64,000 nucleotides of DNA from Pseudomonas sp. RC10 (lineage in GTDB: Bacteria; Pseudomonadota; Gammaproteobacteria; Pseudomonadales; Pseudomonadaceae): assembly GCF_038397775.1 (NCBI RefSeq), contig NZ_CP151650.1:5270001-5334000 (forward strand). Reading direction: 5' to 3'. The notes beneath the pieces were generated by a model. The model had not been told where the DNA came from, made no database searches, and saw nothing but the letters and a program-made list of their open reading frames with translations. The position numbers and the translations under genes are program-made. Positions 44,066 to 54,057 of the stretch are shown piece after piece (positions within the stretch are counted from its first letter, which is position 1; each line of letters starts with the position of its first letter).

Positions 44066-46357
44066 ATGGATTGGCTGGGTTTGCATTTTTTGACGTCGAT
44101 GCCCGCGCATGGCGGGATGATGCTTCATGGCACTCATAATCCCGTCCTCATCGTCCTCGCTTATGTGGTGGCCTGCGCCGCCAGCTTCGCAACGCTGAGC
44201 ATCGCCGAGCGCGTCGGCCACGTGGACCGCGTGAATGCACGCCTTCGCTGGCGCGCCCTCGGGTCGCTGTGTCTGGCCGTGGGCATCTGGGCCATGCATT
44301 TCATCAGCATGTTGTCTTTCCAGGCCCCACTGGACATGCATTACGACCTCGCCGTCACCATCGCATCATTGGCCATTGCCCTGGTCTCCGGCATGGTGGC
44401 CATGGAAGCCCTCGGCCATCCGCGGTTGCGCGTCAGTCAATACCTGGTCGCGTCGGTGTGCATCGGCCTGGGGATTATCGCCATGCATTACCTCGGCATG
44501 TCGGCCATGCGTTCGAGCGCCACGCAGTATTACGAACCGTGGCGCTTCGCGGGTTCAATCGTGGTCGCCATTGCCAGCAGTCTGACCGCGCTGGTGCTGG
44601 CCATTCGTCTGCGTAAAGGCAGCGGCACCCGGCATCAGTTGCTCAAATACGGTGCGAGCCTGGTGCTGGGTGCGGGGATCGTCGCGACGCACTTCATGGG
44701 CATGTGGGCCTTGCAGTTGAGGGTGCCTGACGACATGCCGATGGAGATGCATGCCACGGGCAACAGTCTGCAACTGAGCCTCACCATCGCATTGATTGTG
44801 CTGCTGATCATCGCGGGCAGCATCAGCGCCGCCCTGGCAGACAAGAAACTGCAAGCCAAGGAACGCGACCTTGCCAGGGTCAACGCTTTGCTGAGCCAGC
44901 TCGATCAGGCGCGGGCGTCATTGCAACAGGTCGCCCACTACGACGCCCTGACCAACCTGATCAACCGTCGCGGGTTCAACCAGATCTTTGCCGAACGCCT
45001 GACGGAACAGAAGCAGGCGCACGGCAAGCTCGCGGTGATGTTTCTCGACGTCGACCATTTCAAGCGCATCAACGACAGCCTGGGGCACGACGCGGGCGAC
45101 GAGCTGCTGAAAGTCATTGCCGACCGCATCCGGGGCGCGACCCGGGCCAATGACGTCGTGGCACGTTTCGGGGGTGACGAATTCTGCATTCTCATCGAGC
45201 TCGAAAACGTCGAGGAAGCGCGACACATGGCGCACCGGGTCATGGCCAAAATGAAAGACCCCATCGCCTTGAACGGCCGGCGCATGGTGATGAGCACCAG
45301 CATCGGCATCAGCCTGTTTCCCGAGGACGGTGAGACCTGCGATGAGCTGCTCAAGCACGCTGACCTGGCCTTGTACCAATCCAAGGGCAATGGCCGTAAC
45401 ACCCTGCACTTCTTCAATGAAAGCCTGAAAACCCGCGCCAGCATGGAGCTGCACCTCGAAGAACAGCTGCGCCATGCGTTGACCGAAGGACAGGGCCTGC
45501 AACTGTATTACCAACCCATCGTTGATCTGCGCACCGGTCACGTTGCCAAACTGGAAGCCTTGGTCCGCTGGCAGCACCCGACTCAAGGCCTGTTGACCCC
45601 GGATCGTTTCATCACGATTGCTGAAACCAACGGCTTGATCGCCGATCTGGACAATTGGGTCTTGCGCCGCGCCTGCCAGGATTTGGCGCAACTCTGTGAC
45701 AACGGCTTTGAAAACCTTGTGATTGCCGTGAACTGCTCGGCGCTGAACCTCGCTCGCGAGGAACTGGTGCAAGAGATGGACTCGGCGCTCAAGGAAGCGG
45801 GTGTGGCGCCACAACGGCTGGAACTGGAGGTCACGGAAAACGCGTTGATGGGCAACATCAGCAACACGGTTTTGCTGCTCAACGAAATCCGCAAGCTGGG
45901 CGTGGCCTTGTCCATCGACGATTTCGGGACAGGCTATTCTTCACTCGCCTACCTCAAGCGTCTGCCGCTGGACACTGTGAAGATCGACCGTTCGTTCATC
46001 ATCGACATCCCCAAATCCCCGCAAGACATGGAAATCGTCCAGGCGATCATCGTCATGGCCCACACGTTGCGCCTCAAAGTGGTGACCGAGGGCGTCGAGA
46101 CGCCGGCACAGCTGGAATTCCTGAGCGAATACGGCTGCGATTTCGTCCAGGGCTACCTCTTCAGCAGACCTGTGCCGCTGGAGACACTCAAGCCATTGGT
46201 ACAACAACTCAATCAGCGCCAGCCCTCGCAACTCTGGCCGTCCACTCACCTCCTGGAAGCAGTGGAAATGACCGTCGGCCAGCCCATTACCGAAGAAGGC
46301 CTGCGTGAAACCGAACATCCACGCCCCGATCGCTTTCGTTCTCGCCCGCAACGCTGA
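44066..46357 (+). CDS. nbdA: MHYT-GGDEF-EAL c-di-GMP enzyme (NbdA-like)
   Basis: A 763-residue protein. An MHYT sensor of seven membrane segments occupies ~1-245, with repeats WAMHFISML, AMHYLGM and ATHFMGMW, a proposed copper/NO/O2 sensor. The GGDEF domain at 369-373 has an intact GGDEF. The EAL domain starts with E497-A498-L499 and has DDFGTGYSSLAYLKRLPLDTVKIDRSFI and VTEGVE. The EAL looks catalytic. In PAO1 NbdA, from memory, the GGDEF is degenerate (AGDEF), so this orthologue may keep cyclase or GTP-binding activity. I chose ATG 44066 because GGAG lies six bases upstream. ATG 44054 lacks one. The gene position downstream of rapA and ykgJ supports orthology with PA3311. Confidence 0.85.
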   Translation: MDWLGLHFLTSMPAHGGMMLHGTHNPVLIVLAYVVACAASFATLSIAERVGHVDRVNARLRWRALGSLCLAVGIWAMHFISMLSFQAPLDMHYDLAVTIASLAIALVSGMVAMEALGHPRLRVSQYLVASVCIGLGIIAMHYLGMSAMRSSATQYYEPWRFAGSIVVAIASSLTALVLAIRLRKGSGTRHQLLKYGASLVLGAGIVATHFMGMWALQLRVPDDMPMEMHATGNSLQLSLTIALIVLLIIAGSISAALADKKLQAKERDLARVNALLSQLDQARASLQQVAHYDALTNLINRRGFNQIFAERLTEQKQAHGKLAVMFLDVDHFKRINDSLGHDAGDELLKVIADRIRGATRANDVVARFGGDEFCILIELENVEEARHMAHRVMAKMKDPIALNGRRMVMSTSIGISLFPEDGETCDELLKHADLALYQSKGNGRNTLHFFNESLKTRASMELHLEEQLRHALTEGQGLQLYYQPIVDLRTGHVAKLEALVRWQHPTQGLLTPDRFITIAETNGLIADLDNWVLRRACQDLAQLCDNGFENLVIAVNCSALNLAREELVQEMDSALKEAGVAPQRLELEVTENALMGNISNTVLLLNEIRKLGVALSIDDFGTGYSSLAYLKRLPLDTVKIDRSFIIDIPKSPQDMEIVQAIIVMAHTLRLKVVTEGVETPAQLEFLSEYGCDFVQGYLFSRPVPLETLKPLVQQLNQRQPSQLWPSTHLLEAVEMTVGQPITEEGLRETEHPRPDRFRSRPQR

Positions 46358-46553
46358 GCGTGTGAAGCAGTCCTCACATCGAGGGCTCAACGTTCAAGTC
46401 GCCCGCCATGACGCCGATCAGCAAGGGGAATCCCTTAGACGGTGCTAGGGTTGGGCCCTATCGCTCGTTGCCGATAGCCCACTGTACAGTCGGGTTCTCT
46501 TTTTGGTGATGGCGCGTTGACACCCCTGCGTCGTCCTTCAGGCGTGGCGTGCA

Positions 46554-48740
46554 ATGACCCATAAAACCGAGGCTGCAGGCGCAGTATCCGAACTTCTGCA
46601 AACCGTACTCAATGAGCACAGCGCGTTGCCACCCGTCGATTATCGACCGCAGCCCGTGCCCGCGCAGTCGTATCTCTACTTCACGGAAACCGACACGGAT
46701 CGCATTCTCGACAACCTCGACGGTCTGCGCGACATGGTGTTTCCGCCATCGATTCATTTCGAAGAAACGGAAAACCGCGCCGACCAACAATTCCCGTCCG
46801 TTTGCCTGATCGGACTGGGACGTTGCGGTTCCAACATCGCGCTGGACGTTGCTGAACTGGTCTACAACGCGCGCACGTTCTACCTCGATCAGCTGAACAA
46901 TGACGAGCGTCTGCGCGACGACAAGGGTTATAGCCCTGCCCGCTGGATTCGTAACAACCTGCGTCTGGGGCAAAACAAGTCGAGCAAGCCGGTGTTTCTG
47001 GTCGAGCCTCTGGTGATGCTCGGCGATCTGGATAAAGACATTGCGGGACGCATCCGCTTCTCGCGCAAAGGCGACAAGAGCGGCTTCATCAAGGACTACT
47101 CCAAGATGAAGATCATGGACCTCTCTGAAGTCCACGCCGGGGGTGCGGGCAACGCGCCGATCCTGGGTCAATACCTGGCCAAGATCATCCTGAACAAAGA
47201 CACCAACCACTTTTCCAGCGCTGACTGGAAACTGATCCACTCCTACCTGATCGATTCCTGCGGCATCAAGGCCAACCAGTCGCGGCTGTATTTCTACATT
47301 TTCAGCGCGGGGGGTGGCACGGGTTCGGGCATGGCCTCGGAATTTGGCCTGGCGCAGCAGTTCTCGTACATGAACAAGACCTTCGACACCAAGCCTGCCA
47401 GCGAAAACGATGGCAAGCGGGGGCGCTCTTTTGTGTTCGAGCCGATTTTCACCAGTGGCATCTGCGTGTTGCCGAACATCTCCGACCATCGCAGCGAAAT
47501 GTCTGAAGCCCTGCACATCAACGCCGGACGGCTGCTCTGCAAGTACCTGGCAGAAGAGTGGGACTTCTCGTACAACTTCGAGAACGAAGACAGCAGCGAA
47601 GCCAGCGTCATGGGCCGCATTCGCCCGTGGAACGCGATGATGCTGATCTCCAACGACATCATGCGCTACGCCGAAGAAAGCGATGACGGGACCATCGAGA
47701 ACATCGACGTCAACGCCATGGAGCGTCACGCCAACCAGTACATCTCACAGCAGATTTTCAACATTCTGACAGCGCAGGCCGTCACCACGGACTACGACCA
47801 GAATTACTTCCGGCGTGCAGGGATAGACATCGGCGAGACCATTCGCCTGGATGCCAACGACCTGTTCATGAGTCTGGCGGGGCCTGTGGCGATTGCCTAC
47901 GCCGAATCAGTCGTGCCGGAGACGCCGCCGCCAGGCTCGGACAAGCTCAAGTTGTTCGAGAAAGAGCCGCCGCGCCTGGACATCGACGACCTGTTCTACC
48001 GCTCCATCGACCTGCCGCATTTCAACAAAATGACCCAGGCCATCGAGGGCATCAGCCTGCTGCCCATCGAGTCACGACGCTATCGCGCGGCGCTGGAGCA
48101 GTATAAGGCGTCGGGGTATGACGCGGCGGCGTTGCACGATTTGCATTTCTTCAAGAACTGCTCGTCGGTGGTGTCGATCGTTTCGCTGCCCAAGGATTAC
48201 AAGCTGTCGTACATGGACCTGAACCGGTTGAAGACGCACCTCAACAGCCTGTTCCCCAACACGACGCTCAAGCGTTACGCGCTGGTGATCGGCGCGTCGG
48301 CCAACCTGTCGCTGACCACCCTGATCGCCAAGAGCCCGTGCCTGTCGGACGACTTCCTGACGCTGATCGTGGCCTTCATCAAGCGCTGTTTCGCCAAACA
48401 GCCGTATCGCTTCGATGACACGCTGGACAACTCGATTCTGGATTTCATCATGAGCGATGAGTTCGACGAAGCGCGCATCGACGACCTGCTCAACGAATAC
48501 GAAAACCCGGCAAAGATCCTGGACACCAACTGGTACGCGATCAAACCGATGTACGAGAAGAAATACCGCGAGCTGATCGACGACAAGGCGCGGTTCATCT
48601 CGATCAACGACATCCGCATTTCCCGCGAGAGCGTGAAGAAAGCGGTGAAATACCTGCGAGAGATTTACCGTCACCGGATTGGAAAGACGCGGGTTATTTC
48701 GCTGAACCAGCACACGGGCAAGACGGGGTATCTGGGGTGA
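46554..48740 (+). CDS. Tubulin/FtsZ-like GTPase-fold protein (Tubulin_2-like), 728 aa
   Basis: A 728-residue soluble protein. The glycine-rich motif LIGLGRCGSN at 85-94 resembles the first phosphate loop of FtsZ, and SAGGGTGSGMASE (Gly253-Gly259) is the tubulin/FtsZ GTP-binding signature GGGTGSG. An ISDHRSEMSEALHINAGR segment follows where the T7-loop region would lie. The C-terminal ~250 residues have no recognisable domain. Tubulin_2 proteins share tubulin's nucleotide residues, but their function is poorly known. The gene is single, 196 bp after nbdA, with no partner gene beside it. It ends four bases before a pentanucleotide repeat. Polymerisation and any cellular role are inference. Confidence 0.75.
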   Translation: MTHKTEAAGAVSELLQTVLNEHSALPPVDYRPQPVPAQSYLYFTETDTDRILDNLDGLRDMVFPPSIHFEETENRADQQFPSVCLIGLGRCGSNIALDVAELVYNARTFYLDQLNNDERLRDDKGYSPARWIRNNLRLGQNKSSKPVFLVEPLVMLGDLDKDIAGRIRFSRKGDKSGFIKDYSKMKIMDLSEVHAGGAGNAPILGQYLAKIILNKDTNHFSSADWKLIHSYLIDSCGIKANQSRLYFYIFSAGGGTGSGMASEFGLAQQFSYMNKTFDTKPASENDGKRGRSFVFEPIFTSGICVLPNISDHRSEMSEALHINAGRLLCKYLAEEWDFSYNFENEDSSEASVMGRIRPWNAMMLISNDIMRYAEESDDGTIENIDVNAMERHANQYISQQIFNILTAQAVTTDYDQNYFRRAGIDIGETIRLDANDLFMSLAGPVAIAYAESVVPETPPPGSDKLKLFEKEPPRLDIDDLFYRSIDLPHFNKMTQAIEGISLLPIESRRYRAALEQYKASGYDAAALHDLHFFKNCSSVVSIVSLPKDYKLSYMDLNRLKTHLNSLFPNTTLKRYALVIGASANLSLTTLIAKSPCLSDDFLTLIVAFIKRCFAKQPYRFDDTLDNSILDFIMSDEFDEARIDDLLNEYENPAKILDTNWYAIKPMYEKKYRELIDDKARFISINDIRISRESVKKAVKYLREIYRHRIGKTRVISLNQHTGKTGYLG

Positions 48741-48744
48741 GGGT

Positions 48745-48805
48745 GTTGGGTTGGGTTGGGTTGGGTTGGCGTTGAGTTGAGTTGAGTTGAGTTGAGTTGA
48801 GTTGA
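48745..48805. repeat. Pentanucleotide microsatellite (GTTGG)5-C-(GTTGA)7
   Basis: Perfect 5-bp repeats: five GTTGG, one C, then seven GTTGA. They begin four bases after the stop of the tubulin-like gene. The repeats lie outside any convincing coding frame, so length changes would alter the 3' end rather than a protein. Confidence 0.95.
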
Positions 48806-48817
48806 GATTGCTACATC

Positions 48818-49020
48818 GATGCCCTTCGGGCCTATCGCGAGCAAGCTCACTCCTACATCGTTTGCAACGTGCCACATCCTAATGGACCGAGTTACCAGCC
48901 TTTTGAGCAAGCCTTGAAATTGTGCGGCGAACACCAAGGCTAACGGCTCGGTCCATCAGGCCATGGCACGTTTAAACAGATGTAGGAGTGAGCTTGCTCG
49001 CGATAGGCCCGAAGGGCATC
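48818..49020. repeat. 203-bp imperfect palindrome bounded by outward-paired REP arms
   Basis: A perfect 42-bp inverted repeat (48818-48859 and 48979-49020) includes the REP arm AGCAAGCTCACTCCTACA. Symmetry continues inward: ACGTGCCA (48867-74) with 48964-71, ATGGACCGAG (48882-91) with 48947-56, and AGCCTT (48897-48902) with 48936-41. The loop is ~33 nt. It could be a cruciform, a MITE-like element or a structured RNA. Confidence 0.85.
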
Positions 49021-49129
49021 AAAGTAATGATCTCAAGCCAAACAAGACCTGCTACCCCACCACACTTAAAGTTACCGACCTACCCACTTTGCCATCATCC
49101 TACGCACCAAAAATGCACACGATCGGCGA

Positions 49130-49429
49130 TCACGCCCTTTCCTGGATCAACACCCAAGGTGCCACGACGACCGCCCACAACGCCGGATCGCGGGTCAGGA
49201 GGTCCAAAGCCGTTGATTCAGAGAGCTTGCTGACCTCCCCGCTCTTCAGCCAGGCGGCCACTTTCAGCTCAGCGTTTTCGGCGAATGCTTCGGCCACGGC
49301 AATCAAATCCTGCGATTGCTCGACCCACAACAGGGCACCCTTGGCAAAGAACGGTTCGAGTTCCTTCCAGGTAATAGAAGCCGTTTCGCCAAGCAATTTG
49401 GCATAGAGGGTGCTAGGTGCTTGCGTCAT
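49130..49429 (-). CDS. DUF2288-family protein, 99 aa
   Basis: A 99-residue soluble protein: LYAKLLGETASITWKELEPFFAKGALLWV at the N-terminus, DLIAVAEAFAENAELKVAAWL in the middle, and DPALWAVVVAPWVLIQE at the C-terminus. The W-x-ELEPFFAKG and W-VVVAPWVLIQ patterns are those of DUF2288, whose function is unknown. ATG 49429 is preferred over the longer frame, whose extra 23 codons run into the bra promoter region. It is divergent from braC. Confidence 0.8.
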   Translation of the reverse strand: MTQAPSTLYAKLLGETASITWKELEPFFAKGALLWVEQSQDLIAVAEAFAENAELKVAAWLKSGEVSKLSESTALDLLTRDPALWAVVVAPWVLIQERA

Positions 49430-49651
49430 GGGTTTCACCGTTTGGAAAATCGGCGTAAATGATACCGCCGCCTTTCCCGCGCACAAACCCGGATACAAGT
49501 GATTGATTGCAGAGAACTTCGCTCAAGCCGATAGAAAGATGACCCGGTTGGGGAATCGGCCGGCTTGATTATGTATCTTTCTTTCGATTAAGCGACATCA
49601 ACAGGTTTTGCCCCCTGCAGCCAGCTTTTCAAGCGCTCGACCGGCGCTCTA

Positions 49652-49669
49652 AACTGTTCCGGTACAGTT
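49652..49669. promoter_or_regulatory. 18-bp operator-like palindrome upstream of braC
   Basis: AACTGTTCCGGTACAGTT is symmetric at eight of nine base pairs and lies 89 bp upstream of the braC start codon. It resembles a GntR/MocR-type operator. The cognate regulator is not in the window. The rest of this 328-bp gap shows AT-rich promoter-like text but no gene. Confidence 0.45.
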
Positions 49670-49757
49670 GCCGGGGGTGTGGCCTGGATGAATCAATCCG
49701 GTCCTGCAGCTTTGGCCGTCAGGATTATAAAAACTACAAACGCAAGAGTGGAGCATC

Positions 49758-50885
49758 ATGACTAAGGGTATTAATCAGATTTCCAAGCTGTTTGCCGCAC
49801 TGGTTCTGGCGGGGGTTGCCAGCCATTCGTTCGCAGCTGACACCATCAAGATCGGCATCGCCGGCCCGAAAACCGGCGCGGTTGCCCAATACGGCGACAT
49901 GCAGTTCAGCGGTGCCAAAATGGCCATCGAGCAAATCAACGCCAAAGGCGGCGTGGATGGCAAGAAGCTCGAAGCCGTTGAATACGATGACGCCTGTGAC
50001 CCTAAACAAGCGGTCGCGGTCGCCAACAAAGTGGTCAACGACGGCGTGAAATTCGTGGTCGGCCACCTGTGCTCCAGCTCCACTCAGCCAGCGTCCGACA
50101 TCTACGAAGACGAAGGCGTGATCATGATCACCCCAGCCGCCACCAGCCCGGAAATCACCGCGCGTGGCTACAAGCTGGTGTTCCGCACCATCGGTCTGGA
50201 CAGCGCCCAGGGCCCTGCAGCTGGCGAATACATCGCCAAGCAAGTCAAGCCGAAGATCGTCGCTGTGATCCACGACAAACAGCAATACGGTGAAGGTATC
50301 GCCACCGCCGTTAAACAAACCCTGGAAAAAGACGGCGTCAAAGTCGCCCTGTTCGAAGGCATCAACGCCGGCGACAAGGACTTCTCGTCGCTGATCGCCA
50401 AAATGAAGCAAGCCAACGTCGACTTCGTCTACTACGGCGGTTACCACCCAGAGCTGGGTCTGATCCTGCGTCAAGCACAGGAAAAAGGCCTGAAAGCTGG
50501 CTTCATGGGCCCAGAAGGCGTGGGCAACGCTTCCATCTCGCAGATCGCTCAGGACGCTTCCGAAGGCCTGCTGGTGACCCTGCCGAAATCCTTCGACCAG
50601 GACCCTTCGAACAAGGCGCTGGTTGACGCGTTCAAGGCGAAGAAAGAAGACCCGAGCGGTCCTTTCGTGTTCCCGGCCTACGCCGCTGTTGAAGTGATCG
50701 CCGAAGGCATCAAGACCGCCAAGTCCGAAGACACCGCCAAAGTGGCAGCCGCCATCCACGCCGGTACCTTCAAGACCCCTACCGGCGATCTGTCTTTCGA
50801 CGCCAAGGGTGACTTGAAAGACTTCAAATTCGTCGTTTACACCTGGCACAAAGATGGCACCAAGACTGAAGCCCCTGTGAAGTAA
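49758..50885 (+). CDS. braC: Branched-chain amino acid ABC transporter, periplasmic binding protein
   Basis: A 375-residue protein with a 26-residue signal peptide (HSFA before ADTIKIGIAGPKTG). It matches the LIV-binding protein family: IEQINAKGGVDGKKLEAVEYDDACDPKQ, HLCSSSTQPASDIYEDEGVIMITPAAT, DKQQYGEG, and GPEGVGN. The two Cys of the N-lobe (DDAC and GHLC) fit the conserved disulfide. It captures Leu/Ile/Val (and Ala/Thr in Pseudomonas) in the periplasm for BraDE. GTGGAG precedes ATG 49758. A terminator just downstream probably makes braC transcript more abundant than braDEFG. Confidence 0.95.
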   Translation: MTKGINQISKLFAALVLAGVASHSFAADTIKIGIAGPKTGAVAQYGDMQFSGAKMAIEQINAKGGVDGKKLEAVEYDDACDPKQAVAVANKVVNDGVKFVVGHLCSSSTQPASDIYEDEGVIMITPAATSPEITARGYKLVFRTIGLDSAQGPAAGEYIAKQVKPKIVAVIHDKQQYGEGIATAVKQTLEKDGVKVALFEGINAGDKDFSSLIAKMKQANVDFVYYGGYHPELGLILRQAQEKGLKAGFMGPEGVGNASISQIAQDASEGLLVTLPKSFDQDPSNKALVDAFKAKKEDPSGPFVFPAYAAVEVIAEGIKTAKSEDTAKVAAAIHAGTFKTPTGDLSFDAKGDLKDFKFVVYTWHKDGTKTEAPVK

Positions 50886-50907
50886 TCACAACCTTCATGC
50901 TTACCCG

Positions 50908-50940
50908 GAGCCCACTGCAACCGCAGTGGGCTTTGTTTTA
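50908..50940 (+). terminator. Terminator/attenuator between braC and braD
   Basis: A 10-bp stem, AGCCCACTGC with GCAGTGGGCT, has loop AACC and is followed by TTGTTTTA. It likely gives partial termination, so that the binding protein is made in excess over the permease. Confidence 0.85.
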
Positions 50941-51101
50941 GCTGGGACGCGGGATTTCACAAGAATCCTGATGCCCTGAACATCTTGAAACCGCACCAGT
51001 GAATCACTGGGCTCGTGCCGGACGCGGACGTAGATCACGACGCGCGAGCGGGAAAAAGACTCAACCAGTGAAACACCGCCAAGGTTTTTAGGAGCGCGGC
51101 A

Positions 51102-52027
<926 letters not shown>

Positions 52028-52031
<4 letters not shown>

Positions 52032-53290
52032 CCAGAAATCTCAAATCGGCCCTGTTCAGCGCTGTACTGGTGCTGCTGGTTGCCTACCCGATCCTCGGGC
52101 TCAAACTGGACATCGTCGGTGTCAATCTGGCGGTTGTCGGCGCCAGCACCACGACCGTGATGGTGATCTTCGCCGCTGCATTGCTGATGTTCCTGCGCGT
52201 GCTGTTCAACCAGCAGATCAGCGCCATGTGGCGCTCGCGCCCACAGCATCAATTGGTGTCGGACAAGGCCAGCAATTTCCTGACCCTGCCATCGACCCAG
52301 CGCTGGTTCCTCGGTGCCATCGTGGTCGTCGCCCTGATCTGGCCGTTTTTCGGCTCGCGCGGCGCAGTAGACATCGCGACCCTGATCCTGATCTACGTGA
52401 TGCTGGGCCTGGGCCTGAACATTGTGGTCGGTCTGGCGGGCCTGCTGGACCTGGGTTACGTCGGCTTCTACGCCGTCGGCGCCTACACCTACGCCCTGCT
52501 GCAACACTACTTCGGCTTCGGTTTCTGGATCTGCCTGCCCCTGGCCGGTCTGGCCTCGGCGACGTTCGGCTTCCTGCTGGGCTTCCCGGTGCTAAGACTG
52601 CGTGGTGACTACCTGGCGATTGTGACCCTCGGCTTCGGGGAAATCATCCGCCTGTTCCTGCGTAACCTGACCGACATCACCGGCGGTCCGAACGGCATCA
52701 GCAACATCGAGAAACCGACCTTGTTCGGCTTGAGCTTTGAGCGTAAAGCCGCTGAAGGCATGCAGACCTTCCACGAGTTCTTCGGCCTGGAATACAACTC
52801 CATCAACAAGGTGATCTTCCTCTACCTGATCGCCCTGCTGCTGGCGCTGTTGGCACTGTTCGTGATCAACCGCCTGCTGCGCATGCCGATCGGCCGTGCG
52901 TGGGAAGCGCTGCGTGAAGACGAAATCGCCTGCCGCGCGCTGGGTCTGAACCCGACCGTGATCAAGCTTTCTGCGTTCACTCTGGGTGCCGCGTTCGCGG
53001 GTTTCGCCGGTAGCTTCTTCGCCGCGCGCCAAGGGCTGATCACCCCGGAATCGTTCACCTTCCTGGAATCGGCGATCATCCTCGCCATCGTGGTATTGGG
53101 CGGCATGGGATCTCAGCTGGGCGTGATTCTCGCGGCGGTCGTGATGATCCTGCTGCCTGAACTGCTTCGCGAATTCAGCGAATACCGCATGCTGGGCTTC
53201 GGCGCCTTGATGGTGCTGATGATGATCTGGCGTCCTCAGGGTTTCCTGCCAATGCAGCGTCCCGTCATGAAACTCAAGGGGGAACGCTGA
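52028..53290 (+). CDS. braE: Branched-chain amino acid ABC transporter permease BraE
   Basis: A 420-residue LivM-type permease. It has an extra N-terminal ~100-residue region with hydrophobic segments, then the LivM core ([29 protein letters not shown]) and the EAA-like loop [26 protein letters not shown]. Length is typical of the Pseudomonas/E. coli LivM form. Its start overlaps the braD stop by four bases, and its TGA overlaps the braF ATG by one base, a tight operon. Confidence 0.95.
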
Positions 53291-54057
53291 TGAGCCGCCC
53301 ACTTCTGCAAGCCTCGGGCTTGAGCATGCGCTTTGGCGGCCTGTTGGCGGTCAATGGCGTGGGTCTGACCGTCAACGAGAAACAGGTCGTGTCGATGATC
53401 GGCCCGAACGGCGCCGGCAAGACCACGGTATTCAACTGCCTGACCGGTTTCTACAAGCCGACGGCGGGCACCATCCTGCTGGACGGCGAGCCGATTCAAG
53501 GCCTGGCCGGTCACGAAATCGCCCGCAAAGGCGTGGTGCGAACCTTCCAGAACGTGCGCCTGTTCAAGGAAATGACGGCCGTCGAGAACCTGTTGGTGGC
53601 CCAGCATCGTCACCTCAACACCAACTTCCTGTCCGGCTTGTTCAAGACCCCGGCCTACCGTCGCAGCGAGCGCGAGGCCATGGAATACGCCGAGCACTGG
53701 CTCGAAGCCGTCGACCTGAAAGCCTTCGCCAACCGCCCTGCCGGTACGTTGGCCTACGGTCAGCAACGCCGCTTGGAAATCGCCCGCTGCATGATGACGC
53801 GCCCGCGCATCCTCATGCTCGACGAACCGGCTGCCGGCCTGAACCCCAAGGAAACCGAAGACCTGAAAGCGCTGATCGGCGTGCTGCGCAACGAACACAA
53901 CGCCACGGTGTTGCTGATCGAGCACGACATGAAGCTGGTCATGAGCATTTCCGACCATATCGTGGTGATCAACCAGGGTACGCCTTTAGCCGACGGCACA
54001 CCCGAGCAGATCCGTGACAATCCTGAAGTGATCAAAGCCTACCTGGGGGAAGCGTAA
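53290..54057 (+). CDS. braF: Branched-chain amino acid ABC transporter ATPase BraF
   Basis: A 255-residue ABC ATPase of LivG type: Walker A GPNGAGKTT, Q loop RTFQNVRLF, signature segment LAYGQQRRLEIAR, Walker B ILMLDEPAAGL, and switch His in IEHDMKLVM. The signature reads YGQQRR instead of SGGQQ, which is normal for LivG. It starts at ATG 53290, overlapping the braE stop by one base, and is followed by braG with no gap. Confidence 0.95.
   Translation: MSRPLLQASGLSMRFGGLLAVNGVGLTVNEKQVVSMIGPNGAGKTTVFNCLTGFYKPTAGTILLDGEPIQGLAGHEIARKGVVRTFQNVRLFKEMTAVENLLVAQHRHLNTNFLSGLFKTPAYRRSEREAMEYAEHWLEAVDLKAFANRPAGTLAYGQQRRLEIARCMMTRPRILMLDEPAAGLNPKETEDLKALIGVLRNEHNATVLLIEHDMKLVMSISDHIVVINQGTPLADGTPEQIRDNPEVIKAYLGEA

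Noticed and set aside
48072..48875. Minus-strand frame with NSTQL repeats across the microsatellite
   Set aside because: The repeats come from reading the (GTTGA)n tract. The rest is antisense to the tubulin-like gene.
49130..49498. Longer start for the DUF2288 gene
   Set aside because: The 23-codon extension reaches into the bra control region and lacks family-like sequence. ATG 49429 fits the family start.
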